64,000 bases of DNA from Gammaproteobacteria bacterium (GCA_041395445.1 JAWLAO010000006.1:1-64000), one strand, 5' to 3'; shown: positions 19,661 through 30,826, counted from the first letter of the stretch. Numbers and translations: made by a program. The notes: generated by a model from the sequence alone, not told the origin.

Positions 19661-21088
19661 ATGAAGATAAAGACATTATTTGTCGGTATCGCATTTTTTT
19701 CAGTACAAACATCTTACGCGCTTGAATTGAAAGAATGCAGAATTGGTACCGAATACAGTACAAAAATTAAAGCCGAGTGCGGCAAACTATCAGTCGCTGA
19801 AAATCGTTCCAATCCATCACGAATGATTGACTTAAATGTGGCAATTGTTCGTACAGTCTCAAAGAAAAAGCAACTGGATCCGGTAATAATGTTGGCAGGA
19901 GGCCCAGGACAATCAGCAGTTGAAAGTTTTCCACAGATGTATCCGGCATTTAGAAAAATTTTGAAAGATCGTGATGTGGTTTTGGTGGATCAAAGAGGTA
20001 CAGGTCATTCCAATCCATTGAAATGCGAATTCGATGAAGAGACTCAAAAACAGTTAAATGAAAATCCTGAGCTTATTCCTCAGGAATTACAAAACTGTGC
20101 CAATAAACTGGATGCTGATACTCGTTTTTATACAACTCCTGAGTCTATCAAAGATTTGGAAGAGGTACGCAAAGCATTAGCTATCGAGAAATGGAATTTG
20201 TTAGGCATCTCCTATGGAACTCGAAAAGCACTAACATACATGAAAATGTTTCCGGAATCAATTCGTTCAGTGATTCTTGATGGAGTCATGCCACAACAAG
20301 AAGCGATGCCACAAAGCCATGAGAAAAATCTTGTCAATGCATTAAGAAAACAGTTTGAACTTTGCAAAAATCAACCGACATGCAATGAAGCCTTTGGCGA
20401 TGTGGAACAGCAAATGTGGCAAGTTCTAGACAATGTTGAAGAAAATCAACCCAAAATTCGCTTGCAGAATTTTATGACCGGTGAATATGATGAAATTACC
20501 GTGAATAAACAAATGGTGGCGATAGCAATCAGGATGTTTGCTTATACACCCGATTCAATGCGATTATTGCCACTAATTATTGCCAAGGCAAATCATGGAC
20601 AACTGGAAACGATAGCATCACAAGGGAATTTGATTGGAAGCCTTTTATCAGAGAATATGAGCAATGTTGAGATTTCAATCATTTGTGCAGAGGATGCGCC
20701 GTTTTATGATGAGTATAATGTGGAATCACAAAATTTATTTGGAGAAGATTCCATTGAGCAGATTAAGCGAAACTGTGAAGTTTGGCCTCATAGTACAGTT
20801 GATGCGGATTTTAAAGAGCCTGTCGTTTCAGACTTGCCGGTTTTATTGCTATCAGGGGAACTCGATCCGGTTACTCCTCCTGAATTTGCTGAACTGGCGA
20901 TGCAAACACTATCTAATTCACAGCATTTGGTAGCAAAAGGTCAGGGACATAATGTTTTCCCGAAAGGCTGTATGCCTGACATCATCACTCAATTTATAAA
21001 TAATCCGGAAGATGAACTGGATACTAAGTGTATGAGTGACTTCGATTACGAGCCGTTTTTTATTAACATGATGGGACCTAAACAATGA
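19661..21088 (+). CDS. Exported alpha/beta hydrolase, TAP/proline-iminopeptidase-like
   Basis: A 475-aa hydrolase of the tripeptidyl-aminopeptidase-like group. A signal peptide (ending TSYALE) sends it to the periplasm. Motifs: GGPGQSA oxyanion loop, nucleophile elbow GISYGT (Ser184), LSGELDPVTPP (catalytic Asp) and GQGHNVFPKGCM (catalytic His) in a TAP C-terminal domain. The stop overlaps the ABC ATPase ATG by 4 bases, making it the first gene of a six-gene run ending at 25018. It may process peptides linked to that exporter; this is inference. Confidence 0.88.
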   Translation: MKIKTLFVGIAFFSVQTSYALELKECRIGTEYSTKIKAECGKLSVAENRSNPSRMIDLNVAIVRTVSKKKQLDPVIMLAGGPGQSAVESFPQMYPAFRKILKDRDVVLVDQRGTGHSNPLKCEFDEETQKQLNENPELIPQELQNCANKLDADTRFYTTPESIKDLEEVRKALAIEKWNLLGISYGTRKALTYMKMFPESIRSVILDGVMPQQEAMPQSHEKNLVNALRKQFELCKNQPTCNEAFGDVEQQMWQVLDNVEENQPKIRLQNFMTGEYDEITVNKQMVAIAIRMFAYTPDSMRLLPLIIAKANHGQLETIASQGNLIGSLLSENMSNVEISIICAEDAPFYDEYNVESQNLFGEDSIEQIKRNCEVWPHSTVDADFKEPVVSDLPVLLLSGELDPVTPPEFAELAMQTLSNSQHLVAKGQGHNVFPKGCMPDIITQFINNPEDELDTKCMSDFDYEPFFINMMGPKQ

Positions 21089-21816
21089 TAGAAGTAAAAG
21101 CATTAAGTAAAAGTTTTGGTAAAGTCAAAGCTGTGAAAGAGGTGAGTTTTGTTGCACCCGATAACCAAGTAACAGCATTATTGGGAGCAAACGGAGCCGG
21201 GAAGACAACCAGTTTACGAATGATTTATTCATTAATTACTCCCGAATCGGGCGAAGTGATGATTGATGGAATCAATCCCCAAAAAGAACCTGAAAAAGCG
21301 AGAAAACTATTAGGTGTTTTACCTGATTCCAGAGGTCTTTATTTACGCTTGACTGCGAGAGAAAATATTCAATACTTCGGAAGATTACATGGAATGTCAG
21401 AATCTCAAATCAATTCACGAATCGAAAGTTTGGTGGAGGATTTACGAATGCAGGACTTTATTGACCGTAAAACTGATGGTTTTTCCCAAGGTCAAAGAGT
21501 CAAGGTTGCTATTGCACGAGCATTAGTCCATGACCCGCAAAATATTATTCTCGATGAACCGACCAATGGCTTGGATGTCATGAGTACTCGTGGAGTTCGC
21601 TCCTTTTTACGGAAAGAAAAAGCTCGCGGAAAATGCATATTGTTTTCATCTCATGTGATGCAAGAGGTTGCTGCTGTTAGTGATGAAATTTTGATTGTTA
21701 ACGATGGCAGGGTTTGTGCATCAGGCACCGAAAAACAACTCATGGAGCAAACAAATATGAATAGTCTTGAAGATGCTTTCGTTCATATCGTTACAAATGG
21801 AGAAGGCCATGAGTAA
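21085..21816 (+). CDS. ABC exporter ATP-binding subunit (NatA-like)
   Basis: A 243-aa ATPase with Walker A GANGAGKT (residues 34-41), signature FSQGQRVKVAIARAL, and Walker B IILDEPT followed by the D-loop NGLDVM. The best match is the NatA/CcmA-like group exporting sodium, drugs or other small molecules. It overlaps the hydrolase before it by 4 bases and the permease by 8 bases (ATG at 21809), so the complex is translationally coupled. Confidence 0.9.
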   Translation: MIEVKALSKSFGKVKAVKEVSFVAPDNQVTALLGANGAGKTTSLRMIYSLITPESGEVMIDGINPQKEPEKARKLLGVLPDSRGLYLRLTARENIQYFGRLHGMSESQINSRIESLVEDLRMQDFIDRKTDGFSQGQRVKVAIARALVHDPQNIILDEPTNGLDVMSTRGVRSFLRKEKARGKCILFSSHVMQEVAAVSDEILIVNDGRVCASGTEKQLMEQTNMNSLEDAFVHIVTNGEGHE

Positions 21817-22990
21817 TCAAATTTTTACAGTTGCAAAAAAAGAAATAAAGGATAACTTGCGCGATCGTAAAACCGTGATGTCTTCGATATTCATGGGGGC
21901 GGTATTTATGCCGGTTCTGTTTGTTGTTTTGATGAATTTCATAACCAATATGCAAAAAGATAAAGCTGAAGCTCAATTGAAAGTTTCAGTTCAAGGAACT
22001 GCGAATGCAATGAGCTTGGTTAAATTCTTTAAAAGCAAAGGCGCCGAAATTAAAGAGTTTAACGGAGATGCCAGACAAGCGATTATTGATAAAGATGAAG
22101 AAGCTGTTTTGGTTATTCCTGATACATTTGCCGAACAATTTGAAAAAGGTGTTCCGGCAAAAGTGGAATTGTATTATGACAAAACGGCAAAAGGTGCAAC
22201 CAATGTCACTCAGAGTCGAATTACAGCATTGTTGGCCGAGTATTCAAGCAATATTGGTATGACTCGTTTACAACTTCGCGGAGTGAGTCCGATGTTGTTA
22301 AGAGCGGTCATGGTTGAAGATCATGATGTTTCAACGGCTCAATCCAAAGGTGCGATGGTCATGACGTTTCTTCCTTATGTCTTGATTATTGGGTTGTTTT
22401 TAGGAAGTATGTATCTGGCAATTGATACAATGGCAGGTGAGAAGGAGAGAAATTCACTGGAGCCATTGTTGTTAAATCCGATTAAAAGATCCAATTTATT
22501 GATTGGAAAGCTCATCGCAACCATCACATTCGGTATTATCACCATGTTTGCAACAATCGCTGCATTTAAAGTAGCGATGCCTTTTATGCCATTAGCTGAC
22601 TTGGGTATGACTGTTGATTTTGGTTTAAAAAATGTTAGTATTTTGGTATTGGTTTTAGCTCCATTAACGGTGATGGCAGCGTCTTTACAGACAATCGTTG
22701 CAACTTACAGCAAGTCGTTTAAAGAGGCACAAACCTATGTAAACTTGTTGATGTTTATCCCAATGATTCCAAGTATGGCACTGATTTTTATGCCGGTTAA
22801 GGAAAAATTATGGATGATGGCAACACCGGTTCTTAGTCAGAATCTAATCATCAATCAAATCATGAGAGGTGAGACGGTTTCGACAATTTCAATCATTGCT
22901 GCTATTGTTGGTTCATTATTTGTGGGCTTGGTGCTTGCACTTATTGCGATTAAATTGTATAAAAGGGAAAGTTTATTATTTTCCGGATAA
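21809..22990 (+). CDS. ABC-2 type permease (NatB-like)
   Basis: A 393-aa membrane subunit. The ATG at 21809 lies behind GGAGAAGG and begins MSNQIFTVAKKEIKDNLRDRKT, the usual NatB opening; an earlier start at 21767 is only overlap. It has one N-terminal helix, a periplasmic domain of about 140 residues, then five to six C-terminal helices. The motif DTMAGEKERNSLEPLLLNPI is the conserved ABC-2 coupling segment. It pairs with the ATPase gene upstream; the substrate is unknown. Confidence 0.9.
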   Translation: MSNQIFTVAKKEIKDNLRDRKTVMSSIFMGAVFMPVLFVVLMNFITNMQKDKAEAQLKVSVQGTANAMSLVKFFKSKGAEIKEFNGDARQAIIDKDEEAVLVIPDTFAEQFEKGVPAKVELYYDKTAKGATNVTQSRITALLAEYSSNIGMTRLQLRGVSPMLLRAVMVEDHDVSTAQSKGAMVMTFLPYVLIIGLFLGSMYLAIDTMAGEKERNSLEPLLLNPIKRSNLLIGKLIATITFGIITMFATIAAFKVAMPFMPLADLGMTVDFGLKNVSILVLVLAPLTVMAASLQTIVATYSKSFKEAQTYVNLLMFIPMIPSMALIFMPVKEKLWMMATPVLSQNLIINQIMRGETVSTISIIAAIVGSLFVGLVLALIAIKLYKRESLLFSG

Positions 22991-22996
22991 GTTTAT

Positions 22997-23530
22997 ATGA
23001 CTAAACTCTTTTTGTTGGTTTTGATGTTTTCATCAACGACTTTTGTTTATGCTCAGATTTATAAGTACGTTGATGAAAACGGTCAAGTTCACTACACTGA
23101 CAAAGACCCTGAATTGAATAAAAGCAAAGCGGATGCAGTGAAGTCACTAACTATAATTGAGAAAGATGAGTTAGAGCCGAACTCTTCGTGGAAGCGTTAT
23201 GAACATAAAAAAAAGCAGGCTTCCAATCAATTTGAAGAGTTTAATATCGTTTCTCCCAAACCTGACACGCGGATAACGAGTGCTAACGGTAATATATTGG
23301 CAAGCGTGCATGTTGATGGCAACTTGCCCTCAAAATACCGAATTAAGTTCTATCTTGATGGCGTGGCTCGAGGCAAGGTTCGTTCTAACTCTCAATTGAT
23401 TGCGGATGTTGGTGATGGTGAGCATACCTTATATGCTGAATTGATTGAATCTCACTCCAGAAAAGTGATGATTAAATCTCCTGAAATTAAATTTGAGTAC
23501 AGTCGTTCCGCAACTCGACTTGAAAACTAA
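22997..23530 (+). CDS. Exported DUF4124-domain protein
   Basis: A 177-aa protein with a signal peptide (ending TTFVYAQ) followed at once by the DUF4124 signature IYKYVDENGQVHYTDKDP. The rest is an Ig/beta-sandwich-like segment (IKFYLDGVARGKVRSNSQL). DUF4124 proteins are common in gammaproteobacterial envelopes but have no proven role. It lies 6 bases after the permease and 8 before the kinase, inside the operon. Confidence 0.85.
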   Translation: MTKLFLLVLMFSSTTFVYAQIYKYVDENGQVHYTDKDPELNKSKADAVKSLTIIEKDELEPNSSWKRYEHKKKQASNQFEEFNIVSPKPDTRITSANGNILASVHVDGNLPSKYRIKFYLDGVARGKVRSNSQLIADVGDGEHTLYAELIESHSRKVMIKSPEIKFEYSRSATRLEN

Positions 23531-23538
23531 ACCTATCT

Positions 23539-24405
23539 ATGAATAAAGTTCTGATATTTGAACTTATCACAATTCTAAATATCATTTTTGCGGTCTCTTT
23601 ATTGCTACTTCAAATTTGGCGAAGTTATTTAGGTAAAAAACTGAGTTTGACTTCATTGGTGCTAAATTTTGCAATCCTGGTCTTATTGACATTGCAGATG
23701 TTGAAAACATTTGAAATTCAAACTTTTGTAATTTCAACGATGTTAGTGTTGGTTTTGCTGTTGATAATTAAACAGCCAAAAAGTGATATACAAGAAAAAT
23801 CAATCAATGATACCTTGTTAATCGAACAGGCGAGAGAACAAGAGCGTTCCCGTATTTATGCGAATTTGCATGATGATGTAGGAGCAAAGTTACTGGAATT
23901 GATTTATTCGGCACCGAATGAAGAAACAAAATCGACTGCAAAAGAAATCATGTCAAAAATACGCAATGCTGTTGCTACTACAACCAATATTCAATGCTCA
24001 GTCAGTCAATTAGCCAATGAGCTTCATGCCGAAACAAAATTGCGACTGGAATCAGCAGGTATTAAGCTGGAGTTTGAAAGTATTTTTGAGAACCATAAAC
24101 GCAGTTTATCCAATCAAATTCCGGCAACAATCAGCCGAATTGTGCGGGAATTAGTCAATAATGTTATCAAACACTCCAAAGCCTCCATGGCTCGTTTGAT
24201 TTTTTCGGAAACAAATGATGGCATAACCATTGTTTTAGAGGATAATGGCATAGGAATTTTGAAAACCAATCACGGTAAAGGACTATCAACTATTGAGAAA
24301 AGAGTTAAATCTATCAATGCTGAAATTTTATGTGAATCACAAAAAAATAAAGGAACTTCATACACTTTGAAACACCAATATGATGCAATCCATTCTAATC
24401 ATTGA
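23539..24405 (+). CDS. NarX/LiaS-type sensor histidine kinase
   Basis: A 288-aa kinase with two or three N-terminal helices (~8-78) and hardly any periplasmic loop, so it probably senses events in the membrane. The HisKA_3 box is IYANLHDDVGAKLLEL with phospho-acceptor His111. The ATPase N box is RIVRELVNNVIKHSKAS, and the G box follows LEDNGIG...GKGLSTIEKRV. It overlaps the response regulator by 26 bases. Small intramembrane kinases of this design often sit beside ABC exporters and sense envelope stress or antimicrobial peptides. Confidence 0.9.
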   Translation: MNKVLIFELITILNIIFAVSLLLLQIWRSYLGKKLSLTSLVLNFAILVLLTLQMLKTFEIQTFVISTMLVLVLLLIIKQPKSDIQEKSINDTLLIEQAREQERSRIYANLHDDVGAKLLELIYSAPNEETKSTAKEIMSKIRNAVATTTNIQCSVSQLANELHAETKLRLESAGIKLEFESIFENHKRSLSNQIPATISRIVRELVNNVIKHSKASMARLIFSETNDGITIVLEDNGIGILKTNHGKGLSTIEKRVKSINAEILCESQKNKGTSYTLKHQYDAIHSNH

Positions 24406-25018
24406 AGATATTCCTGCTGTAATGAAGTGGGTTGAGCAGTCTGCCTGTCTCAGTTATCCGGACGCTGAAATTTTCAAAGCGATAAACCTTTCCGAAGCAA
24501 TGAATCAGGTAAAGGAAAGAGATTTTGACATGGCTTTGGTTGATATCGGTTTGCCGGATGGAAGTGGTATGGATGTGGTTGATTATTTGGTTAAAAACCA
24601 AAAAGAAACGCTGATAGTTATGACCACAATTTTTGATGATGACCAAAATGTGTTCAATGCACTTCGTAAAGGAGCCAAGGGTTATATTCTAAAAGACCAG
24701 GATAAAGACCAATTGGCGCAAATGTTATTGAATATTGAAAAAGGACAACTGCCAATTTCACCGCAAATCGCTAATAAACTTCTTGGTTTTTTTAATCCTA
24801 AACCGCAGGAAAACCAACTCACCCAAAGAGAACAGGATGTATTGACTCTGATTGCAAAAGGGATAAATGTTCCTAAGGTTGCTGAGCTTCTGGAAATAAA
24901 GAGTTCAACCTGCTATGGGTATGTTAAAGAGATCTATCAAAAACTCAATATCAACTCTCGTGCTGAAGCAACTTTGCAAGCGACTCGTATGGGTTTAGTC
25001 AATTTTGAGTCAGAATAA
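24380..25018 (+). CDS. NarL/LuxR-family response regulator
   Basis: A 212-aa regulator. The receiver has an acidic pocket IIEDIP and phosphorylation site Asp55 in ALVDIGLPDGSG, then conserved Thr and Lys (MTTIFDD, GYILKDQD). The C-terminal LuxR helix-turn-helix is LTQREQDVLTLIAKGINVPKVAELL...YVKEIYQKLNINSRAEA. It is the cognate partner of the overlapping kinase. Likely targets are its own operon or the downstream exported-protein genes, which is inference. Confidence 0.92.
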   Translation: MMQSILIIEDIPAVMKWVEQSACLSYPDAEIFKAINLSEAMNQVKERDFDMALVDIGLPDGSGMDVVDYLVKNQKETLIVMTTIFDDDQNVFNALRKGAKGYILKDQDKDQLAQMLLNIEKGQLPISPQIANKLLGFFNPKPQENQLTQREQDVLTLIAKGINVPKVAELLEIKSSTCYGYVKEIYQKLNINSRAEATLQATRMGLVNFESE

Positions 25019-25167
25019 ATGCCATCATTGTGCAAAATGTGAAGCAATTCATATATTTTTTTTAAGTTTGCATCTTTGAAAGTCAAATTTTTCTTCCGTA
25101 AGTATTCACATTTCTGCTAGTATTTAACAATAATTAACAATCCTAATAAGAATCCGAGGGGGCACTA

Positions 25168-28100
25168 ATGCTACGCACTAATGTTGTATTGACTTTATTA
25201 GTCATATTCAGTTTTTCTGTATCCGCGCAAAATAGAACCTATAACATCTACATCGATAAAGACAACAAAACCACTACCGGTTGTAGTGTTGTTCAACCCG
25301 ATTTTGCAACGCAATTTGATGGTATTGACGGTTACATTTCTGTAACGACGAGCGCATCTCCGGTGGTAATTAGTAGTTCACTTTATCACGAATGTGTTGG
25401 TGGTAGTTTTGATGGCGGGAGTGCAGTTGTTACGTCAGCATTAGGGTTTAACACAGCGGCAAATGGCGATGATGTATTTGAGTTTCAAATCGGCACTTCA
25501 GATTTAGGCATTCGTTCCAGCTCGACAGCCAAGCTTTACTTCTCAGTTGAGTCTGACATATCTTCAGATATTGTGACTGTGAATAATTCAGGAAATGGAA
25601 TTTTTGTCAACGTGGCTTTTCCTATACCTACTTTATCAACAATATCACTACTATTTTTATGTTTGATTGTTTTTATTGTTGCCAAGAAGGCATACAAAAA
25701 CAAAGCATTGATTTTGGCATCAGTAATGCTTTTTTCAACAATGGTTTGGGGAATGTTCCTGTTTGTCATTGATGGAGAGGCGAACGATTGGAGTAGTTTT
25801 AACCCAATCAATGATCCGGTTGGTGATAATTCCGCACCGGCAAATTTTTCTGATATTACCAAAGTTTTTGCTATTCTGGAGCAAGATTATTTTACTGCAC
25901 GAATGGATGTGGTTGATGTTGAAAACCAAGCGCCAACAATTATTTCTGCAAATTCTGCCAGTGTGATGGAAAACCAAACATCTGCAATTGATGTTGAATC
26001 AACAGATGTCAATGGAGATATTGAAGGCGCCGGACTGACTTATGCGTTAACAGGTGCAATTGATGATTCTTTATTTTCAATAGATGTGAACTTTGGAGTC
26101 GTTACCTTTTTAGTGGCTCCGGACTTTGAAGCACCAAGTGACTCCGGTGCTGATAACAATTATGATATACAAGTGACTGTCACTGATTCCGGTGGTTTAA
26201 CAGATGTTCAAGATATTGTTGTTACTGTAACCAATGATATCAATGATGATGCCAGCGTTGAGTTTCAAAGTGTATCAAGTAGCTCTACTGATGAAGCAAC
26301 GGTGTTGAATATTGTAGTTGAACTAACAGCTTTAGCGCCTTTGACAGCTCCTCTGAGTGTTGATGTGGTTGATGCCGGCGGTGGCTCGGCTTTAAGTGGT
26401 ACTGATTATACTGCTATTGGAACACAAACCATTACATTCCCAATAGGTGCTACCGGAGGAGCAGTTCTGAATGCAACATTAACTCCGAATAACGATACCA
26501 ATGTTGAAGGTGATGAGACTGTAAACTTATTGATGCAAAATGTTTCCGGTCCGGGAACCTTAGGAGTTCAAACCAATCATACTGCGACCATTACCGATGA
26601 TGATTTCGCTGAGGTCAGTTTCCAATTGGCGAGCAGTGCAACGGTCAATGAGGCGACACCATTAGATATAGACGTCGTCATTAATATTCCGGGTGGTGGT
26701 CAACTGGATACCGCGGTTACGGTTGATGTTGTTGATGCCGGTGGCGGAAGTGCTACCAGTGGTGTGGACTACAATGTGTTTGGAGTGCAAGCACTCACAT
26801 TCCCTATTGGTACCACCAATGGCACTGTACAAACTGCGACTCTAACTCCATTAGATGATGCTAGTAACGAAGGCAATGAAACTGTTAATTTGGCGTTGCA
26901 GAATTTGGTCGCGAATTCATCTGTGAGTTTGGGATTACAAACAACTCATACAGCAACTATTACGGATGATGAAGCAACAGTTGAGTTTTCTTTAGCTTCC
27001 AGTGCTACTGTGAATGAAGCGGTTGCATTGGATGTTGGCGTGGTACTAACTACACCAATACCATTAACAGCTCCGTTGAGTGTGGATGTGGTAGATGCAG
27101 GAACCGGATCAGCTACGAGTGTGGTTGACTATATTTCTTTTGGAACTCAAACTTTAACATTCCCAATCGGATCAACAAATGGAACAACCCTGAATGCATC
27201 ACTTGTTCCAATAAATGATAATAATGTTGAGAATAACGAAAGTGTCAATCTTCAACTCCAAAATCTAGTTGGTACTGGTTCCATAGGAACTCAATCGACA
27301 CATACTGCAACTATCACTGAGGATGATGCAGCAAGTGTGAGTTTCTTTGCAGCGACTAGTGCCACTGTTGATGAATCTACGCCTTTGAATATTGGCGTCC
27401 AATTAACAATCCCGGTCGGCGGACAACTTGAAATTCCTTTATCAATAGATGTGGTTGATGCAGGAGGTGGTTCTGCAACCAGCACTACAGATTATTCAGC
27501 AATTGGAACACAAACATTCACTTTCTCATTTGGAGCTGTTAACGGAAATACACTGAATGCGGTTCTCATTCCTATTGATGACCCTGACACCGAAGGTGAT
27601 GAAACGGTTAATTTGTTATTACAGAACTTGAATGGACCTGTTTTATCTTCTATTGGAGTACAGTCTACACATACAGCAACAATTACCGATGACGATAATC
27701 AACCGCCGGTTGCAGTAAATGATGCTTATGACTCCATAGGTAATGTTGGAATTACTGTTCCGGCAGTATCCGGTGTTATTGCAAATGATACTGATCCCAA
27801 TATGGATGTATTGACAGTAACAGCTTATGACGCGACAAGTGTTCAAGGAGGAGTTGTTGTTGTTAATGGTGATGGTAGTTTCATCTATTCTCCACCAACA
27901 GGATACACAGGAGCTGATAGTTTTACTTATACAATATCAGACGGTACTGTCACGGATTCAGCGGTTGTAACTCTAACCGTCGCTAACAAAATCTGGTTTA
28001 TAGATGGGACTGCCGCCGCCGGAGGTGACGGAAGTCTGGCTGCTCCTTTTGTAAACACATCTGACTTTATGTCAACAGCGGCAGATGGAAACGGTGATTG

Positions 28101-30733
28101 TATCTATGTCGCCCGTGCAGGCGGATTTAATTACTCAAGTGTGATTACATTGCTTGATAACCAAAAACTAATTGGAGAAGGATCGGTTACAGGTTTAGCT
28201 GCTGAATGTGGAATTATAGTCCCTCCGTTTAGTAATACATTACCTGCCACAGGCGGGTTGAAACCAGTATTGATTGGTGCGACAGGTGTAAATGTCGCAA
28301 GCGGAAACACAATTCGAGGTTTCGAAATCGTCAATGCCCATCAGAAAATTGTTGGTTCAAATTTTGGGACTTTAAAGGTTAGAGATGTTGACTTGATACT
28401 AAATGGAGAAGCCATTAATCTTCAGAACGGAACTGCGGATATAATTCTGGATTCAGTTGCAGCCAATGGTTCAAGCGGATATGGAATTCGTTTGTCTGGT
28501 GTTTCCGGTGTGTTTACAGTTACAGGTTCAACATTTATTAATTCAGTTGTTGAAGAAGGGATATTGATTGAAAATTCCAATTTAGTTTATACATTCGGCA
28601 ATATACAAATTACCGGCAGACAAAAGGCTGGTATTGTTATCAATGCTTTCACCGGTGGAGTACAAACCGGAGTATTTGGTGATGTTACCATCATTAATAG
28701 TGGTGCTGCCAATAATACAACTGGTTTTGCTATCGATAATATAGTGACTGCCGGAAGTGCTATAACTATAGCTAATGTCTCAATTGATAATCAGCTTTCA
28801 AACAGCGCAGGCATGGCTCTATCCAACAATGACGGAGCAACAATTAATGTCAACGGAGGTTCTGTTAGCAATTCTAGCGGACCTAATGTCAGTATATCTT
28901 CAGGTTCGGGAACCGTAAATTTTGCTGCGAGTATTGTCAGTCTGTCAGGTCGTTCCTTGCAAGTCCTTAACAATGACGGAGGGACAATTAATTTGACAGG
29001 CCCGATTCTTGGCACTAGTGGAAGCAGTACCGGCGTTTATATAAATAATAATACAGGCGCAACCATAAATATTTCAGGACAACTGACTCTTTCCACTGCT
29101 ACAAATGATGCATTTACAGCTACTGGCGGTGGAACCTTGAATGTGACAGAGAAGTAGCAACAGTATTGTAACCACAACAGCAACCGCAGTTAACTTAAGC
29201 AATATAAATATTGGCACTTCTAATGTTACATTTGAAAGAGTAGAATCAAACGGGGGGAATAGGGGTATTATTCTATCTCTCCTTGGAGGAACTGGTTCGT
29301 TCAATGTAACAGGGATAGGTACAACGAATAATAGTGGTGGTATTATCCAAAACAAATCTCTAAATGGAATTGTTGTTCAAAACTCAAGCAATATCAACTT
29401 ATCAAATATGAGCTTTGTGAATGCCACCAATGAATCACCGGGATGTTTTGCCGATGTGGGAGGAGTCATAGACCCGGGTGAGAACTGTAATGCGGCAATA
29501 GAGTTTGAGAATGTTAGTAATATTGTACTGAATAATGTACTTGTTGACGGAAATGGTGACACATCTGATGAACTGGGTATATATGGATTGAATGTAACTA
29601 ATTTTGATATGAGTGGTGTAACCGTTCAAAATACATCCGATGAGATTAACGAACATGGAATTTATCTTATTAATCTTCTTGGCACAGGAGCTAATTCAAG
29701 TCATTGGCAGAACTTAGTAGTTGATAATACGGTTGGTGATACAGCTATTCTTATCGCACAAAACACACCAATTGCCGGCGAATTGTTAATTGATGGTGTT
29801 TCAGAAATTAAAAATGCATTAGAAGGTGGCTTTGAAGCACGCACCGTTATAGATAATGCCGATTTAACTGTTATTTTAGGGTCGGCAGTTGGAGGTTCAT
29901 TTACTATTGAGAACACCAATATTGGTGCTGCGTTCTTTGCCGAAAGAGGTTCGTTAACCTCAACAGTCAGAAATGCTACAATTTATCAAGGAGTTGGAAT
30001 TGCGTCAATTAACAGACCAGGTTCCGGTACCAATGGCGTGATGTTCGTTGGTGTGACAGGACAGTCAAGCTTTATTAATTCTGATGTTATGTTGTCCATA
30101 AACTCAAATATTATGATACAAGAAGATGGTGGTGCCGGTGGTACCGGTCGTGAAGTTACTGCATTAGGTGGGTCATCTATAATCAATGGCTTGGTGAGTT
30201 CAAATACCATATCTTCTGATGATGAATATGTTGATGGTGTGTTTACTAACTTTACAGGAGACGGCGCTGTTTCGACCAATCAGATTTCTATTACGAATAA
30301 TAGCATGAATATGAGTGGTTCCGGTGCAAACCAAACTATTGCCGGAATTGAAATGAACGCTTCAAATAGTTTTGGTGGTTTGTATGCGAATGTCCAAGGA
30401 AATACAATCAGCTATGCAGGAGCCAATGGATTCTCTGCCGGTATGGTCTTTGTAGCAGGAGCGAATTCAGTTGGTCCACACAATAATACGTTCTGTTCCA
30501 ATGTTCTTGGAAATGATGTTGATAATACGAACCCTGGATCATTTGGTCATTATGGTTTTGTTCAGTTTGGGGCAGCAGTTAAAAATATTGAGGGAGCCGG
30601 AATTGGTGTAGTTACTGATGCACAAGTTGACGCCTATATAACAGCCAATGACTTAGATGCAGGAATCATTACAACCGGTGCTGATGTGGATGCAAATAAT
30701 GGAACTATGAATGGAGTTAATAGTTGTTTATAA
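25168..30733 (+). CDS. Giant exported Calx-beta/cadherin/beta-helix protein with one frameshift
   Basis: One gene of ~1855 codons split at about 29150, where the first frame ends (GGGTLNVTEK, stop 29155-29157). The next frame continues without a gap (SSNSIVTTTATAVNLSNINIG) to 30733. Order: signal peptide 1-21; N-terminal domain to ~150; an IPTL-like motif (FPIPTLSTISLL) with a hydrophobic helix and basic residues at ~152-178; a second helix ~180-203; a cadherin-like repeat ~250-355; four Calx-beta repeats ~360-840; a tandem-Ig/cadherin-like domain (QPPVAVNDAYDS) to ~940; then a long right-handed beta-helix to the end. The start has a strong GAGGGGG ribosome site. Likely a surface adhesin or carbohydrate-active scaffold; no catalytic residues were recognised. 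Confidence 0.8.
26245..27695 (+). repeat. Four tandem Calx-beta coding repeats
   Basis: Four units of about 360 bases (starting near 26245, 26608, 26971 and 27328) share SATVNEATPLDI, VDVVDAGGGSATSG, NEGNETVNL and a closing HTATITDDD. The acidic ends are the calcium-binding positions of Calx-beta domains. Units 1 and 3 share an APLTAPLSVDVVDAG type core, whereas 2 and 4 share GGQL, suggesting duplication of a two-unit block. Confidence 0.85.
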
Positions 30734-30741
30734 GAAAAACG

Positions 30742-30770
30742 GCGACCTGATACATTCAGGTTGCTTTAGC
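30742..30770 (+). terminator. Hairpin terminator after the giant gene
   Basis: GCGACCTGA (30742-30750) pairs with TTCAGGTTGC around a TACA loop, one G-T pair included. The T tract is interrupted (TTTAGCTTTT), so termination may be partial. Confidence 0.6.
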
Positions 30771-30826
30771 TTTTGTTGAATAGCTAATTAAAATTCAACA
30801 CTCACTATAAAAAAAGGGGAAATAAT

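Noticed and set aside
19161..19664. An open frame of 167 codons following the Oar-like receptor
   Set aside because: Its first ~110 codons are the receptor's last barrel segment; a frame break near 19490 hides the true stop at 19517-19519, and the remainder reads through the terminator.
25020..25167. Possible small RNA or riboswitch before the giant gene
   Set aside because: The stretch is AT-rich with only a ribosome site and no stable hairpin or known aptamer.
26245..27695. CRISPR-like or DNA-level tandem repeat
   Set aside because: Repetition is at protein level with ~360-base diverged units and no spacers.
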